Below are positions 40,934 to 51,056 of a stretch of 64,000 nucleotides of DNA, piece by piece. The stretch comes from Kushneria marisflavi (lineage in GTDB: Bacteria > Pseudomonadota > Gammaproteobacteria > Pseudomonadales > Halomonadaceae). Location of the stretch: NCBI RefSeq assembly GCF_002157205.1, contig NZ_CP021358.1:992001-1056000 (forward strand). The letters run 5' to 3'. The notes beneath the pieces were generated by a model. The model did not search any database. It was not told the origin of the DNA and was given only the letters and a program-made list of their open reading frames with translations. Position 1 is the first letter of the stretch, and the number at the start of each line of letters is the position of its first letter. A program made the translations under genes and the position numbers.

Positions 40934-41260
40934 ATGGCCCGGATCTCGATTTCCGAAGCCGCCGCTCACCAGATTCGCCACGTCCTCGAAGAACGTGGCA
41001 GCGGCGAAGGACTGCGTGTTGCGGTCAAACCCAGCGGTTGCTCGGGCTACAGCTACGTGCTCGATTTTGCCGATAGCGTTGAGGCCGATGATCAGGTATT
41101 CGAAGATCACGGCGTCAGGGTCATCGTTGACAACGACGCCCTGTCCGTCCTTGACGGTACAGAAGTGGATTACGTCAGCGAAGGCCTCAACCGCTTCTTT
41201 CGCTTCAACAATCCCAACGTTCGCGACGAATGCGGGTGCGGGGAAAGTTTCAGCGTCTGA
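40934..41260 (+). CDS. iscA: A-type Fe-S carrier IscA
   Basis: 108 residues from ATG 40934, with GGAG 9 nt upstream. The three conserved Cys are present, in [10 protein letters not shown] (about residue 35) and the C-terminal DECGCGESF. Central residues ([21 protein letters not shown]) fit IscA better than ErpA. It delivers Fe-S clusters to target enzymes. It follows iscS directly; iscU, hscB, hscA, fdx and iscX are all absent from this locus. Confidence 0.92.
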   Translation: MARISISEAAAHQIRHVLEERGSGEGLRVAVKPSGCSGYSYVLDFADSVEADDQVFEDHGVRVIVDNDALSVLDGTEVDYVSEGLNRFFRFNNPNVRDECGCGESFSV

Positions 41261-41303
41261 GTCGGCCCATGCCAATGCGGATGCATGTTGCGCCGGCGAC
41301 AGC

Positions 41304-41309
41304 TATAAT
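41304..41309 (+). promoter_or_regulatory. Candidate -10 box of an ndk promoter
   Basis: A perfect TATAAT lies 108 bp before ndk, with only weak candidates for a -35 box. The transcript would begin just before a 14-bp perfect hairpin (41326-41357). Confidence 0.4.
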
Positions 41310-41325
41310 GGCGCGATTTTTGCCG

Positions 41326-41357
41326 GAGCCGGCAGCTGTCAACACAGCTGCCGGCTC
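41326..41357 (+). repeat. 14-bp perfect hairpin in the ndk leader
   Basis: GAGCCGGCAGCTGT and its exact complement ACAGCTGCCGGCTC enclose the loop CAAC. No T run follows on either strand, so it is not a convincing terminator. It may stabilise the 5' end of the ndk mRNA or end the isc transcript with help from Rho. Confidence 0.6.
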
Positions 41358-41416
41358 TGCGCTATCCTGAATCACGACTTACCTTGAATTCATCACCCTG
41401 TCAGGAGCCCTTTAAC

Positions 41417-41845
41417 ATGGCCCAGGAACGTACTCTCTCCATCATCAAGCCGGACGCCGTTGCCAAAAATGCCGTAGGCGACATCATTTCTCGTTTCGAG
41501 AAGGCCGGTCTGCAGGTCGTGGCCTGCAAGATGGTCAGCCTGTCACAGGAAAAGGCCGAGGGCTTTTACGCCGAGCACAGCGAGCGCCCCTTCTTCAAGG
41601 ATCTGGTCTCTTTCATGACCTCCGGTCCGGTCGTTGTTCAGGTCCTCGAAGGCGACAATGCCATCGCCAGGAACCGTGAACTGATGGGCGCTACCGACCC
41701 GAAGAAGGCCGAGGCCGGCACCATTCGCGCCGATTTCGCTTCTTCCATCGACGCCAACGCCGTTCACGGCTCCGATGCACCGGAATCCGCCCAGCGTGAA
41801 GTGGCCTACTTCTTCTCTGATGAAGAAATCTGCCCGCGCGGCTGA
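41417..41845 (+). CDS. ndk: Nucleoside diphosphate kinase
   Basis: 142 residues from ATG 41417, with AGGAG upstream; typical length. It transfers the terminal phosphate of ATP to nucleoside diphosphates through a phospho-histidine. [15 protein letters not shown] at the N-terminus, [17 protein letters not shown] in the middle and the active His in [16 protein letters not shown] (about residue 117) are all present. A strong terminator follows 17 bp after the stop. Confidence 0.97.
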   Translation: MAQERTLSIIKPDAVAKNAVGDIISRFEKAGLQVVACKMVSLSQEKAEGFYAEHSERPFFKDLVSFMTSGPVVVQVLEGDNAIARNRELMGATDPKKAEAGTIRADFASSIDANAVHGSDAPESAQREVAYFFSDEEICPRG

Positions 41846-41862
41846 TATTGCCCGCCACGCCC

Positions 41863-41902
41863 GGCCGTCATCTGCCTCATGGGCAGGTGACGGCCTTCTT
41901 TA
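41863..41902 (+). terminator. Terminator after ndk
   Basis: A 14-bp stem (GGCCGTCATCTGCC with GGCAGGTGACGGCC, one G-U pair; 41863-41876 and 41882-41895) with a 5-nt loop is followed by TTCTTTACT. Confidence 0.8.
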
Positions 41903-41930
41903 CTCCAATGACACCAGCGAGCTCACTGCC

Positions 41931-43064
41931 ATGACACAGACTGCCACGACGACACCCGTCAATCTTCTGGGTCTTTCACGCAGCCAGATGGAGCAGTTCT
42001 TCATCGACCACGGCGAGAAAAAGTTTCGCGCCGCACAGGTCATGAAATGGATCCATCATGAGGGTGTCGATGACTTCTCGCAGATGACCAATATTTCCAA
42101 GGCCCTGCGTGACAAGCTTGCACGCGTGGCCGAAATTCGTGGACCCAAAGTGGTCTATGAGGGCCAGTCCAGCGACGGTACGCAGAAATGGGTGCTTGAA
42201 GTCGAGGACGGCAGTTTCGTGGAAACCGTTCTGATTCCGTCCGAAAACGGCAATCGTCGTACGCTGTGCGTCTCCTCACAGGTTGGCTGCTCGCTGGACT
42301 GCAGCTTCTGCTCGACCGGCAAACAGGGATTTCAGCGCAACCTGACTGCCGCCGAGATTATCGGCCAGCTGTGGGTGGCTCAGGCCAGCGCAGGCGGGCG
42401 CATGGGTCATGACGACGGCCGTCGCGCCGTCACCAACGTGGTCATGATGGGCATGGGCGAGCCACTTTTGAACTATGACAATGTCGTGCCCGCCATGCAC
42501 CTGATGCTCGATGACAACGGTTATGGTCTCTCCAAGCGCCGCGTCACCCTGTCGACCTCGGGCGTCGTGCCGATGATCGAGAAGCTGGGCGATGAGATCG
42601 ATGTCGCGCTGGCCATTTCACTGCATGCCGCCAACGACGAGCTTCGCAACACGCTGGTCCCGCTCAACCGCAAATACAATATTGCAACACTTCTGGACGC
42701 CTGCCGACGCTATCTGACCAAAAGCGATGGCACACGCCATATCACCATCGAGTACACGCTCATCAAGGACGTCAACGATCAGCGCGAACACGCCGAGCAG
42801 CTGGTCGAGGTGCTGGGGGATCTGCCCTGCAAGATCAATCTGATCCCGTTCAACCCCTTCCCGCATGCCGGTTATGAAAAGCCGTCACGCAATCAGGTCA
42901 TGCGGTTTCAGGCGTGGCTGTATGAGCTTGGGCACAACGCCCCGGTGCGCACGACCCGTGGTGATGACATCGATGCGGCCTGCGGGCAGCTGGTCGGTCG
43001 CGTCAAGGACCGTACCAAACGTGCCGAGCGCTATATCAAGGCGGTCCAGCTCGACGCATCATGA
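41931..43064 (+). CDS. rlmN: Dual-specificity 23S rRNA/tRNA adenine-C2 methyltransferase RlmN
   Basis: 377 residues from ATG 41931. It is a radical-SAM enzyme that methylates C2 of A2503 in 23S rRNA and A37 in some tRNAs. The [4Fe-4S] ligands are in [19 protein letters not shown] (CxxxCxxC). Other signatures are [17 protein letters not shown], the CPLNRKYN-like stretch [14 protein letters not shown] and the methyl-carrying Cys near the end ([10 protein letters not shown]). It heads the conserved rlmN-pilF-rodZ-ispG-hisS-yfgM-bamB run. Confidence 0.97.
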   Translation: MTQTATTTPVNLLGLSRSQMEQFFIDHGEKKFRAAQVMKWIHHEGVDDFSQMTNISKALRDKLARVAEIRGPKVVYEGQSSDGTQKWVLEVEDGSFVETVLIPSENGNRRTLCVSSQVGCSLDCSFCSTGKQGFQRNLTAAEIIGQLWVAQASAGGRMGHDDGRRAVTNVVMMGMGEPLLNYDNVVPAMHLMLDDNGYGLSKRRVTLSTSGVVPMIEKLGDEIDVALAISLHAANDELRNTLVPLNRKYNIATLLDACRRYLTKSDGTRHITIEYTLIKDVNDQREHAEQLVEVLGDLPCKINLIPFNPFPHAGYEKPSRNQVMRFQAWLYELGHNAPVRTTRGDDIDAACGQLVGRVKDRTKRAERYIKAVQLDAS

Positions 43065-43182
43065 TCTGCTCACCCCGCCCCACCGGTTATCGACTTGACT
43101 TGGTGGAGTGGCAGCGCTTTGATGGTCAACGCTTTCGCTAATATTGGACAGATCCGGAAATGTTCATCACGTCAGGAAGTCG

Positions 43183-43881
43183 ATGAGTCACTTGCGCTGC
43201 ACCCTCAAGACATCGCTGATCGTGACGGCGCTGCTACTGACCGTCACGATGCTTTCAGGCTGTGCCAGCCACAGTCGCGATCCGGCAGCATTCTCCGAGG
43301 AATCACCTACCACAGCCTATACCCGGCTGGGCATGGCCTATCTGCAGCGAGATGATCTCGAGCGTGCGCAGCAGGCTTTTATTCGCGCCATCGACCTTTC
43401 TGCCAATGACCCCGATGCCCTTCAGGGGCTGGCCCTGATCTATCAGCGTCAGGGCGAACCTGCAAGTGCCGATCAGTATTTTCAGCGCGCCTTGAGCGCG
43501 CGCAGCCCGTTTACACAGGCACGCAATAATTACGCGGCTTTCCTGTTCAGTCAGAACAGGATTCCACAGGCCTGCGAACAGCTCGAGCAGGCCACCACGG
43601 ATCTGCTTTATGAGCGTCGCGCCCAGCTGTTTGCCAATCTGGGCCGGTGTCGTCAGCGTCAGGGCGAAAGTGACACCGCACTGGCCGCCTATCAGCGGGC
43701 CCTGCAGCTGGAAGAGCGCCTGCCGCGCGCATGGCTGGGGCTTGCACAAATACAGTATCAACAGCACCAGATGAATGCCGCTCGTGACGCCCTCGATCAC
43801 TACGTTCAGCTTGCCGGTCATACCGATGAGAGTCTCCAGCTTTCTCGGCAGCTTTCTGACGGAGCATCACATGATGGATAA
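43183..43881 (+). CDS. pilF: Type IV pilus biogenesis lipoprotein PilF/PilW
   Basis: 232 residues from ATG 43183, with AGGA upstream. A lipoprotein signal (LLLTVTMLSGC, Cys27) is followed by several TPR units: TAYTRLGMAYLQRDDLERAQ, then DALQGLALIYQRQGEPASAD and RAQLFANLGRCRQRQGESD. PilF is the pilotin that places the secretin PilQ in the outer membrane. No other pilus genes are in the window. Position between rlmN and rodZ is conserved in gammaproteobacteria. Confidence 0.93.
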   Translation: MSHLRCTLKTSLIVTALLLTVTMLSGCASHSRDPAAFSEESPTTAYTRLGMAYLQRDDLERAQQAFIRAIDLSANDPDALQGLALIYQRQGEPASADQYFQRALSARSPFTQARNNYAAFLFSQNRIPQACEQLEQATTDLLYERRAQLFANLGRCRQRQGESDTALAAYQRALQLEERLPRAWLGLAQIQYQQHQMNAARDALDHYVQLAGHTDESLQLSRQLSDGASHDG

Positions 43882-43947
43882 GGCGTGCCTGCGTCAAACG
43901 CCGGAAAAGGATCATTTCGTGCCACGACCGAACAAGGAATTTTCTGC

Positions 43948-44919
43948 ATGAGCGAACAGCATATCTCTCCCGCCGGAGAGCCGGGCGCCGGTGAAATGCT
44001 GCGCGAGGAACGCGAACGTCAGCGCCTGCATCTGGAAGATGCCGCCGAACAGCTGAACCTGCGTCCATCTCTGGTCGCGGACATGGAACGTGACAATTAC
44101 GAACAGATTCCGATACCCACTTATCGTCGTGGCTATCTGCGGGCCTACGCGCGCCTGCTGGGAATCGATGACCGCATGATTGTGGCCGCCTATGACCATG
44201 TTCATGGCCGAAGCGATCTGGATGAACGGCGCGTGGCGCCCATCAGCAGCATCAAGCCCCCTTCTCGCACCGGCACCATCGCGTTCAGGGTGGTCACGAT
44301 AGCCGTCGTGATTATTCTGGCAGTCATGACCCTGCTATGGTGGGAAGGTCGTGAAAGCGCACCGGGCTATGGCGATGACACCGCCATGCTCGAACAGGAT
44401 ACAGCACCGCCGGACAGCGCCAATGATCCTGACCTTCCTCCGACACCTGAAGCGCAACCCGCTGTGGATAACACATCGGCCAGCGGCTCGGGTAACATGA
44501 TCGACGGCGCACCGGTCGATACGGCACTGGCTGCTCAGATCGCCAAAGGTGACGATGATGGCATCCCCGAGCCGGGCAGTCTCCAGGTCGATACGCCTGA
44601 AGGTCGCAATGGCGCCACCGGTGGACTGGTAGATACTGCCAGTGATGAGGACACACCGTCCGACCCGGTGGCCAGCGGCCGTAGCGTAAAAATGAATTTT
44701 GGCGGCGAGTCGTGGGTCGATGTTCGTGATGCCAATGGCACCACCGTCCTGCGCGGACTGCAGCAGGGTGGCACCACCGCCACGATCGAAGGCGTGCCGC
44801 CCTTTCGCCTGACGGTAGGTAATGCCAATCAGGTCACCATTGATTACAGAGGCGAACGCGTTGACATGTCCCAACACGCCGGCAGCAGCAACGTTGCCCG
44901 CTTTACCCTGGGGGAGTGA
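43948..44919 (+). CDS. rodZ: Cytoskeleton protein RodZ
   Basis: 323 residues from ATG 43948, with AAGGAA upstream. An N-terminal Xre-type helix-turn-helix (GEMLREERERQRLHLEDAAE, about 14-80) is followed by one membrane helix (VVTIAVVIILAVMTLLWW, about 118-135), a low-complexity acidic periplasmic linker and a C-terminal beta domain (VKMNFGGESWVDVRDANG, then TVGNANQVTIDYRGERVDM). RodZ links MreB filaments to the elongasome. The next gene, ispG, starts 6 bp after its stop. Confidence 0.93.
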   Translation: MSEQHISPAGEPGAGEMLREERERQRLHLEDAAEQLNLRPSLVADMERDNYEQIPIPTYRRGYLRAYARLLGIDDRMIVAAYDHVHGRSDLDERRVAPISSIKPPSRTGTIAFRVVTIAVVIILAVMTLLWWEGRESAPGYGDDTAMLEQDTAPPDSANDPDLPPTPEAQPAVDNTSASGSGNMIDGAPVDTALAAQIAKGDDDGIPEPGSLQVDTPEGRNGATGGLVDTASDEDTPSDPVASGRSVKMNFGGESWVDVRDANGTTVLRGLQQGGTTATIEGVPPFRLTVGNANQVTIDYRGERVDMSQHAGSSNVARFTLGE

Positions 44920-44925
44920 TTTATC

Positions 44926-46038
44926 ATGATTAGCCAGTCCCCGATCGTACGTCGCAAGTCGCGCCAGATCCACGTCGGCAATGTGCCCGTGGGTGGCGAC
45001 GCGCCCATCTCCGTACAAAGCATGACCAATACCAATACGCTGGACGTCGACGCCACGGTCGAGCAGATCGAGCGTATTGCCGCCGCCGGCGGCGATATCG
45101 TGCGCGTCTCGGTACCGGATATGGATTGCGCCGAGGCGTTCGGAAAGATCAAGCAGCGCACTTCCGTGCCGCTGGTCACCGATATCCATTTTGACTATCG
45201 CATTGCCCTGCGCGTGGCTGAACTGGGCGCGGACTGTCTGCGCATCAACCCCGGCAATATCGGTCGCGAAGATCGCGTACATGCCGTGGTTCAGGCCGCA
45301 CGGGACAACGGCATTCCGATTCGCATCGGCGTCAATGCAGGCTCGCTTGAAAAGGACCTGCAGAAAAAATATGGCGAACCGACGCCAGCGGCGCTGGTCG
45401 AATCGGCCATGCGTCACATCGATTATCTCGATCGTCTGGACTTTCAGGAATACAAGATTTCGCTCAAGGCCAGCGATGTCTTCATGGCCGTTGACGCCTA
45501 TCGCCAGATTGCCACCCAGATCGATCAGCCCCTGCACCTAGGCATCACTGAAGCCGGCGGCCTGCGCGGCGGCACGGTCAAGTCCTCGATCGGTCTGGGG
45601 GCGCTGTTGATGGATGGCATCGGTGATACCCTGCGTATCTCGCTGGCCGCTGACCCGGTCGAGGAGATCAAGGTCGGTTACGATATCCTCAAGAGCCTGA
45701 AACTGCGCTCGCGCGGCATCAACTTCATTGCCTGCCCGAGCTGTTCGCGACAGAACTTTGATGTCATCGGCACCATGAATCAGCTTGAAGAGCGCCTGGA
45801 AGACATCATGACGCCGCTGAACGTCTCGGTCATTGGCTGTGTGGTCAACGGCCCGGGTGAGGCCAAGGAAACCGACATCGGCCTGACCGGCGGCAGCCCG
45901 GCCAACCTGATCTATATCGACGGCAAGCCAGCCCAGAAGCTGCGCAACGACCATCTTGTGGATGATCTCGAGAGGCTGATTCGGGAGCGCGTGGCGCGCA
46001 AGGAAGCCGAAGAGAAAGACGTCATCACCCGCGCCTGA
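44926..46038 (+). CDS. ispG: 4-hydroxy-3-methylbut-2-en-1-yl diphosphate synthase IspG
   Basis: 370 residues. It converts methylerythritol cyclodiphosphate to HMBPP in the MEP isoprenoid pathway, using a [4Fe-4S] cluster. The Cys ligands are in [14 protein letters not shown] and [12 protein letters not shown]. The N-terminus has [20 protein letters not shown], the typical TIM-barrel start. It depends on Fe-S assembly, so the reduced isc operon nearby is relevant. It lies 6 bp after rodZ and 39 bp before hisS. Confidence 0.97.
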   Translation: MISQSPIVRRKSRQIHVGNVPVGGDAPISVQSMTNTNTLDVDATVEQIERIAAAGGDIVRVSVPDMDCAEAFGKIKQRTSVPLVTDIHFDYRIALRVAELGADCLRINPGNIGREDRVHAVVQAARDNGIPIRIGVNAGSLEKDLQKKYGEPTPAALVESAMRHIDYLDRLDFQEYKISLKASDVFMAVDAYRQIATQIDQPLHLGITEAGGLRGGTVKSSIGLGALLMDGIGDTLRISLAADPVEEIKVGYDILKSLKLRSRGINFIACPSCSRQNFDVIGTMNQLEERLEDIMTPLNVSVIGCVVNGPGEAKETDIGLTGGSPANLIYIDGKPAQKLRNDHLVDDLERLIRERVARKEAEEKDVITRA

Positions 46039-46077
46039 AGCTCGGGCCCCTTTTTGAAATGCAGCGATAAAACATCA

Positions 46078-47394
46078 ATGTCCAGTAAATTACAGGCCAT
46101 CCGAGGCATGAATGACCTGCTGCCCGAGCGCTCACCGCTCTGGCAGTATTTCGAACAGCACGTACGCCAGCTCATGGCACAGTACGGTTACCTGGAAATG
46201 CGTACCCCGGTGCTTGAGCAGACGGCACTTTTCAAGCGCTCCATCGGAGAAGTCACCGATATCGTCGAAAAGGAAATGTATACCTTTGACGATCGCAACG
46301 GTGACAGCCTCTCCCTGCGCCCGGAAGGTACGGCATCGGTGGTGCGTGCCGCCATCGAAAATGGGCTGCTTCACAATCAGACCCACAGGCTCTGGTACGC
46401 CGGTCCGATGTTTCGCCACGAGCGCCCCCAGAAGGGCCGCTATCGTCAGTTTCATCAGGTGGGCGTGGAAGTTCTTGGCCTGGAAGGACCGGACATTGAT
46501 GTCGAAGTCATTGCCCTGTCTGCCCGTCTCTGGCGGGCTCTGGGTCTGATCGATCACGTCCAGCTCGAGATCAACTCACTGGGCTCACTCGAAGCGCGTC
46601 ATGCCTACCGTGCCAGGCTGGTCGACTACTTCAATGAACATCTCGACCAGCTTGACGAAGATTCTCGCCGCCGTCTGAACAGCAATCCGCTGCGCATTCT
46701 CGATAGCAAGAACCCAGACATGCAGGCCATGATCGAGGCTGCACCGAAGCTTATCGATCATCTTGATGAAGCCTCGGTCGAGCATTTTGACGCGATCAAA
46801 CAGAAACTCGACACTCTGGGCATTCAGTACGTCATCAACACGCGTCTGGTACGCGGCATGGACTACTACAGCCGCACGGTCTTTGAATGGACGACCACGG
46901 CACTGGGCAGCCAGGGCACCGTCTGTGCCGGCGGGCGCTACGACGGCCTGGTCGAGCAACTGGGCGGCAAGTCTACTCCGGCGGTGGGCTTTGCCATGGG
47001 CGTTGAACGTCTGATCCTGCTTTTGGAGACGCTGGAGCTGGTACCGAAGGCGGCCGAAGACATTTTGGATGTCTACCTGATGGGTCAGGGCGAAGGGGTC
47101 GACACACAACTGCTGGTGCTGGGTGAAACCCTACGCAGCCGCTTGCCCATGCTTCGTGCACAGGTACACTGCGGTGGCGGCAGCTTCAAGAGCCAGCTCA
47201 AGAAAGCTGACAAGAGCCGCGCCCGCTTTGCCGTCATGCTCGGCGAAGACGAGCTGGCCGCCGGCACGGTGACGCTCAAGGACCTGCGGGGTGAAGAGCC
47301 TCAGCGGCAGGTCGCCGTCGACGCGCTGGTCGACCGACTTGCGCGCTGGATGGACGAGCGTCCGGCTGACAGCGGCCTTGCGACCCAGGCCTAG
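46078..47394 (+). CDS. hisS: Histidyl-tRNA synthetase
   Basis: 438 residues from ATG 46078, a class II synthetase. Motif 1 lies around IRGMNDLLP and the following helix. Motif 2 is in [21 protein letters not shown], given in part, with its Arg. The histidine loops are [15 protein letters not shown] and [15 protein letters not shown], and motif 3 is [16 protein letters not shown]-terminal anticodon domain follows from about residue 330. The ribosome site is weak; an in-frame TTG at 46054 is a less likely start. Confidence 0.97.
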   Translation: MSSKLQAIRGMNDLLPERSPLWQYFEQHVRQLMAQYGYLEMRTPVLEQTALFKRSIGEVTDIVEKEMYTFDDRNGDSLSLRPEGTASVVRAAIENGLLHNQTHRLWYAGPMFRHERPQKGRYRQFHQVGVEVLGLEGPDIDVEVIALSARLWRALGLIDHVQLEINSLGSLEARHAYRARLVDYFNEHLDQLDEDSRRRLNSNPLRILDSKNPDMQAMIEAAPKLIDHLDEASVEHFDAIKQKLDTLGIQYVINTRLVRGMDYYSRTVFEWTTTALGSQGTVCAGGRYDGLVEQLGGKSTPAVGFAMGVERLILLLETLELVPKAAEDILDVYLMGQGEGVDTQLLVLGETLRSRLPMLRAQVHCGGGSFKSQLKKADKSRARFAVMLGEDELAAGTVTLKDLRGEEPQRQVAVDALVDRLARWMDERPADSGLATQA

Positions 47395-47454
47395 CGGCTT
47401 TTCGATTACCCGGGCAGACACTGCCATGAGACCGAACCTACAGGAGTGCCGCAC

Positions 47455-48123
47455 GTGGCGGATCAGTTGAATATTCACGAAGAAGACGATCAGCTGGCGG
47501 CTGCCAAACGACTCTGGCACAACTACGCCAAGCCGATTCTGGGCGGCATCATCATTGCTGCCGTTGGTCTTTTTGCCTGGCACTGGTGGCAGGATCATCA
47601 GCAGTCACAGTCAGAGGCGGCCTCGCTTCAGTACCAGCAGCTGATTCAGCTGACCTCACAGGACAGCCTGGATGACAGCGGCCGTCAGGCCGCACAGAGC
47701 ATCATTGATGCCATTCGTGACCAGCACGGCGATACCCTGTATGCCGACTTGGCCGGCATGATTCAGGCGCGTCTGGCGGTAGATGCCAACGATCTGCCCG
47801 CCGCCGAACGTGCGCTGAATGATGTCCGCAAGAGCAGCGATCGTGACGAGATCCGGGCACTGGCCGGCCTGGAACTGGCGCGCGTGCAGCTGGGCCAGGA
47901 TAATGCCGAAGAAGCCCTTGGCACGCTTGAGAGCCTGCAACTGCCCGAGGCCATGAGCGCTCGCGGGGCGGAAATTCGAGGCGATATTGAACTGGCACTG
48001 GGCAATACCGATGAAGCGCGCAGTGCCTGGCAAAATGCCGTCAATCTGGCTCGTGAGCACGATCAGCAGCTCTCCGGCATACAACTCAAACTCGATGATC
48101 TGGCGCCTCAGGAGGCTTCATGA
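47455..48123 (+). CDS. yfgM: YfgM family tetratricopeptide membrane protein
   Basis: 222 residues from GTG 47455, which has AGGAG 8 nt upstream. A cytoplasmic acidic N-terminus is followed by one membrane helix (ILGGIIIAAVGLFAWHWW, about 25-42) and a periplasmic TPR-like domain (YADLAGMIQARLAVD, ALAGLELARVQLGQ, AEIRGDIELALGNTDEA). In E. coli YfgM interacts with SecYEG and PpiD (family knowledge). Its TGA overlaps the bamB ATG (ATGA), so the two are translationally coupled. Confidence 0.9.
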   Translation: MADQLNIHEEDDQLAAAKRLWHNYAKPILGGIIIAAVGLFAWHWWQDHQQSQSEAASLQYQQLIQLTSQDSLDDSGRQAAQSIIDAIRDQHGDTLYADLAGMIQARLAVDANDLPAAERALNDVRKSSDRDEIRALAGLELARVQLGQDNAEEALGTLESLQLPEAMSARGAEIRGDIELALGNTDEARSAWQNAVNLAREHDQQLSGIQLKLDDLAPQEAS

Positions 48124-49340
48124 GCACGCTTGAAAACGGCTCTTTTTCACATTCGGGTCTCAAGCGCGTCGCGCTGATGGCAAAACCGCTGGGCGCCCTG
48201 CTGTGCGCGACCTCACTGGTGGTGCTGGCGGGCTGCTCCGGCAATGTCCAGACCGGCACCCAGCCACGCGAACTGACCAGCATTGATCAGACCGTCAAGG
48301 TCGAAGGCATGTGGTCGGATGGTATCGGTTCGCTGACCCGAGCACGCTACCCGATCACTCCGGCCATCTCGGGCGATACGATCTATGCCAGCGATGCCGA
48401 AGGCAACATCAAGGCCATCAACCGCAATAACGGTCAGATCAAATGGGAAAAGCGTCTGGAGACGCCCATTTCCAGCGGCCTGACAGCGGACAGTGGCCAG
48501 CTCTTCGCCGGCACGCGCAATGGCGAGGTCATCGTCTTCAGTGAAGACAACGGTGACATCGTCTGGCGCTCACGGGTGTCCAGTGAAGTCATTGCTCCGC
48601 CCCAGCTCAACAGCGGCCAGGTCGTAGTACAGAGCGTGGATGGCACGCTGACGGCGCTGGATCGCTTTACCGGTGACGAGCAGTGGCTGTATGCCTCCTC
48701 ACAGCCGGCATTGACCCTGCGGGGCACCGGTGCACCGCGGACCATCGACCCGGTCTCCTTTGCCGGCTTTGCCAATGGCCGCCTGGCCGCCTTCGATAAC
48801 CGCAGCGGCCAGCAGCTTTGGGACCTGCGCGTTGCCGTGCCTCAGGGTCGTACCGAAGTCGAGCAGCTGGTGGACCTTGACGGTCAGCCTGTATTGACCA
48901 GGGATGGTCGTCTGTTCGTGACCAGCTATAACGGTCGCGTCATGGCACTTGATGCCCGCAATGGCCAGCCGATCTGGGAGCGAGAACAGTCCAGCTACCA
49001 CACCCCGGTGCTGGTGGGTGATTACCTCTTCACCGTCACCGCCGACAGCCATATCATGGCGATCGATGCCAACAACGGCCGTGTCATCTGGAATCAGGAC
49101 GCGCTGGAAGGCCGATCGCTGAGCGCACCGGTATTTGTCGATAACAAGCTGGTGGTCGGCGACTATCAGGGTTATCTTCACGTGATCGATGCCCAGAGCG
49201 GAGAGCAGGAAGGTCGTGCCCATCCCGGCGGTGACGGCATCAGTATCACCCCGCTGACCGATGGCGAGCATGTCTTCGTACTGACCAATGACGGTGAACT
49301 GATCGGCTATGCCCTCAAGGATATAGGCAAGGCGTCATAA
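48120..49340 (+). CDS. bamB: Outer-membrane assembly lipoprotein BamB
   Basis: 406 residues. The lipobox is LAGC (about residue 40) after a longer than usual N-terminus; the internal ATG at 48177 (MAKPLGALL) would give a more normal signal peptide. The body is an eight-bladed beta-propeller with PQQ-like repeats: ISGDTIYASDAEGNIKAINR, then GTRNGEVIVFSEDNG, and TSYNGRVMALDARNG. BamB helps the BAM complex insert outer-membrane proteins, relevant for secretion of proteins like the large adhesin's export partners (inference). A terminator follows. Confidence 0.95.
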   Translation: MSTLENGSFSHSGLKRVALMAKPLGALLCATSLVVLAGCSGNVQTGTQPRELTSIDQTVKVEGMWSDGIGSLTRARYPITPAISGDTIYASDAEGNIKAINRNNGQIKWEKRLETPISSGLTADSGQLFAGTRNGEVIVFSEDNGDIVWRSRVSSEVIAPPQLNSGQVVVQSVDGTLTALDRFTGDEQWLYASSQPALTLRGTGAPRTIDPVSFAGFANGRLAAFDNRSGQQLWDLRVAVPQGRTEVEQLVDLDGQPVLTRDGRLFVTSYNGRVMALDARNGQPIWEREQSSYHTPVLVGDYLFTVTADSHIMAIDANNGRVIWNQDALEGRSLSAPVFVDNKLVVGDYQGYLHVIDAQSGEQEGRAHPGGDGISITPLTDGEHVFVLTNDGELIGYALKDIGKAS

Positions 49341-49364
49341 GACGTTTCCGACCATGTCGTCATG

Positions 49365-49397
49365 ACGGGTCTTCCGGTGATCGACCGGAAGGCCCGT
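49365..49397 (+). terminator. Terminator after bamB
   Basis: A 14-bp stem, ACGGGTCTTCCGGT with ACCGGAAGGCCCGT (one G-U pair), has the loop GATCG and is followed by TCGTTTATC. It suggests that der has its own promoter. Confidence 0.7.
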
Positions 49398-49544
49398 TCG
49401 TTTATCATCCGCGCCTGACCAGGCGTTTCACACATTTCGAATACCGCCGTCTTTCGGGTTAGAATGGTTCGATCAGGACGGACGGTATCAGCGCTGTCCC
49501 CCAATAAGCCGACAGCCCGCTCCCTCTTATCGTGCAGGACCCTC

Positions 49545-50948
49545 ATGAATCCCGTTATCGCACTTGTCGGCCGACCCAATGTCGGCAAATCCACGCTATT
49601 CAATCGGCTGACGCGCACGCGCGATGCCATCGTCGCAGACTTCCCCGGCCTGACTCGCGACCGCCACTATGGCAACGGCCAACTGGGCGACAAGCCCTAT
49701 ACGGTCATTGATACCGGCGGTATCAGCGGTGATGAGATGGGCATCGACGCGGCCATGGCGGAACAGTCGCTGCTGGCCATCGATGAAGCCGACATCGTCT
49801 TTTTCATGGTCGATGCTCGTGCCGGGATCATGCCGGCCGATGAGGCCATCGCCAACCATCTGCGCGTCAATCAGAAAAAGACCTGGCTTGTGGTCAACAA
49901 GAGCGACGGTCTGCAGGAAGAGATTGCCACCGCCGATTTCTGGGCGCTGGGACTGGGTGATCCGCACGCCATTGCCGCCGCCCATGGGCGTAACGTCACG
50001 ACCCTGATCGAGCATGTACTCGAGCCCTTCCCCGAGGTCAGTGAAGAGACGCACCCGGACCTGGTCGCCAACGGCATTCGCATTGGAGTGGTCGGACGCC
50101 CCAATGTGGGCAAGTCCACCCTGGTCAATCGACTCCTGGGCGAGGAACGCGTGGTGGTCTTTGACGAGGCCGGCACCACCCGCGATGCCATCGAAATCCC
50201 CTTCGAGCGCCGCGGCAAGCCCTATGTACTGATCGACACGGCCGGCGTGCGACGCCGCAAGAACATCAGCCTGGCGGCCGAGAAGTTCTCGATCATCAAG
50301 ACGCTGGACGCCATCAAGGAGTGCAATGTCGCCATCGTGGTGCTTGATGCCCGCACCGGACTGGTCGAGCAGGACCTGCATCTGCTGGATTACGTCCTGA
50401 CCACAGGGCGCGCCCTGGTACTGGCGGTCAACAAGTGGGACGGGCTCGAGCAGGAAGCGCGTGAGAAAATGCGTGCCGACATCAAACGACGCCTGGGCTT
50501 TGCCGACTACGCCGATCTGCATTTCATTTCGGCGCTTCATGGCACGGCGGTAGGTGATCTTTATCCCTCCATTGATCGCGCCTTTGCCTCCGCTACGGCA
50601 CGATGGTCCACCAATCGTCTAACGACGCTTTTGCAGGATGCGGTCAGCGAGCATCAGCCGCCGCTGGTCAACGGTCGCCGCATCAAGCTGCGCATGGCGC
50701 ATCAGGGCGGCGCCAACCCACCACTGATCGTGGTACACGGCAACCAGACCAATGCCCTGCCCGAAGCCTACAAGCGCTTTTTGATCAACACCTTCCGCAA
50801 GGTGCTCAAGGTCAAGGGCACCCCGATCCGGTTTGAATTCCGCTCCGGCGACAATCCCTACGACAAGAACAGCGGCGACAGCGATCGCGAAAAGGCCAAG
50901 GCTCGCCAGCTCGCGCGTACCAGGGAAGCTCGCAAGAACCGGCGCTAA
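49545..50948 (+). CDS. der: Ribosome assembly GTPase Der
   Basis: 467 residues from ATG 49545, with AGGA upstream. There are two tandem GTPase domains, each with its own P-loop: [17 protein letters not shown] at the N-terminus, and [18 protein letters not shown] near residue 180. Each has G4 (NKSD and NKWD). A C-terminal KH-like domain carries [20 protein letters not shown]. The tail is basic ([17 protein letters not shown]). Der acts in 50S maturation. Confidence 0.97.
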   Translation: MNPVIALVGRPNVGKSTLFNRLTRTRDAIVADFPGLTRDRHYGNGQLGDKPYTVIDTGGISGDEMGIDAAMAEQSLLAIDEADIVFFMVDARAGIMPADEAIANHLRVNQKKTWLVVNKSDGLQEEIATADFWALGLGDPHAIAAAHGRNVTTLIEHVLEPFPEVSEETHPDLVANGIRIGVVGRPNVGKSTLVNRLLGEERVVVFDEAGTTRDAIEIPFERRGKPYVLIDTAGVRRRKNISLAAEKFSIIKTLDAIKECNVAIVVLDARTGLVEQDLHLLDYVLTTGRALVLAVNKWDGLEQEAREKMRADIKRRLGFADYADLHFISALHGTAVGDLYPSIDRAFASATARWSTNRLTTLLQDAVSEHQPPLVNGRRIKLRMAHQGGANPPLIVVHGNQTNALPEAYKRFLINTFRKVLKVKGTPIRFEFRSGDNPYDKNSGDSDREKAKARQLARTREARKNRR

Positions 50949-50972
50949 AAGCTGTCAGTCCTCTTATCGTGA

Positions 50973-51006
50973 TGACCTGGTATGACATTGCATTCGATCC
51001 AGGTCA
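50973..51006. repeat. Inverted repeat after der
   Basis: TGACCTGG (50973-50980) and its exact complement CCAGGTCA (50999-51006) enclose an 18-bp loop between der and the lipoprotein gene. With no T run it could be a weak terminator or an operator. Confidence 0.45.
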
Positions 51007-51056
51007 GACTTGCATCAGGAAGCGTTCATTCAATGCTTCCCTGAAGGGAGTCCATG

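Noticed and set aside
41326..41357. Hairpin after iscA as a rho-independent terminator
   Set aside because: The stem is strong but no T run follows on either strand.
44335..45537. 400-residue minus-strand frame opposite rodZ and ispG
   Set aside because: Antisense shadow; ispG and rodZ are unambiguous.
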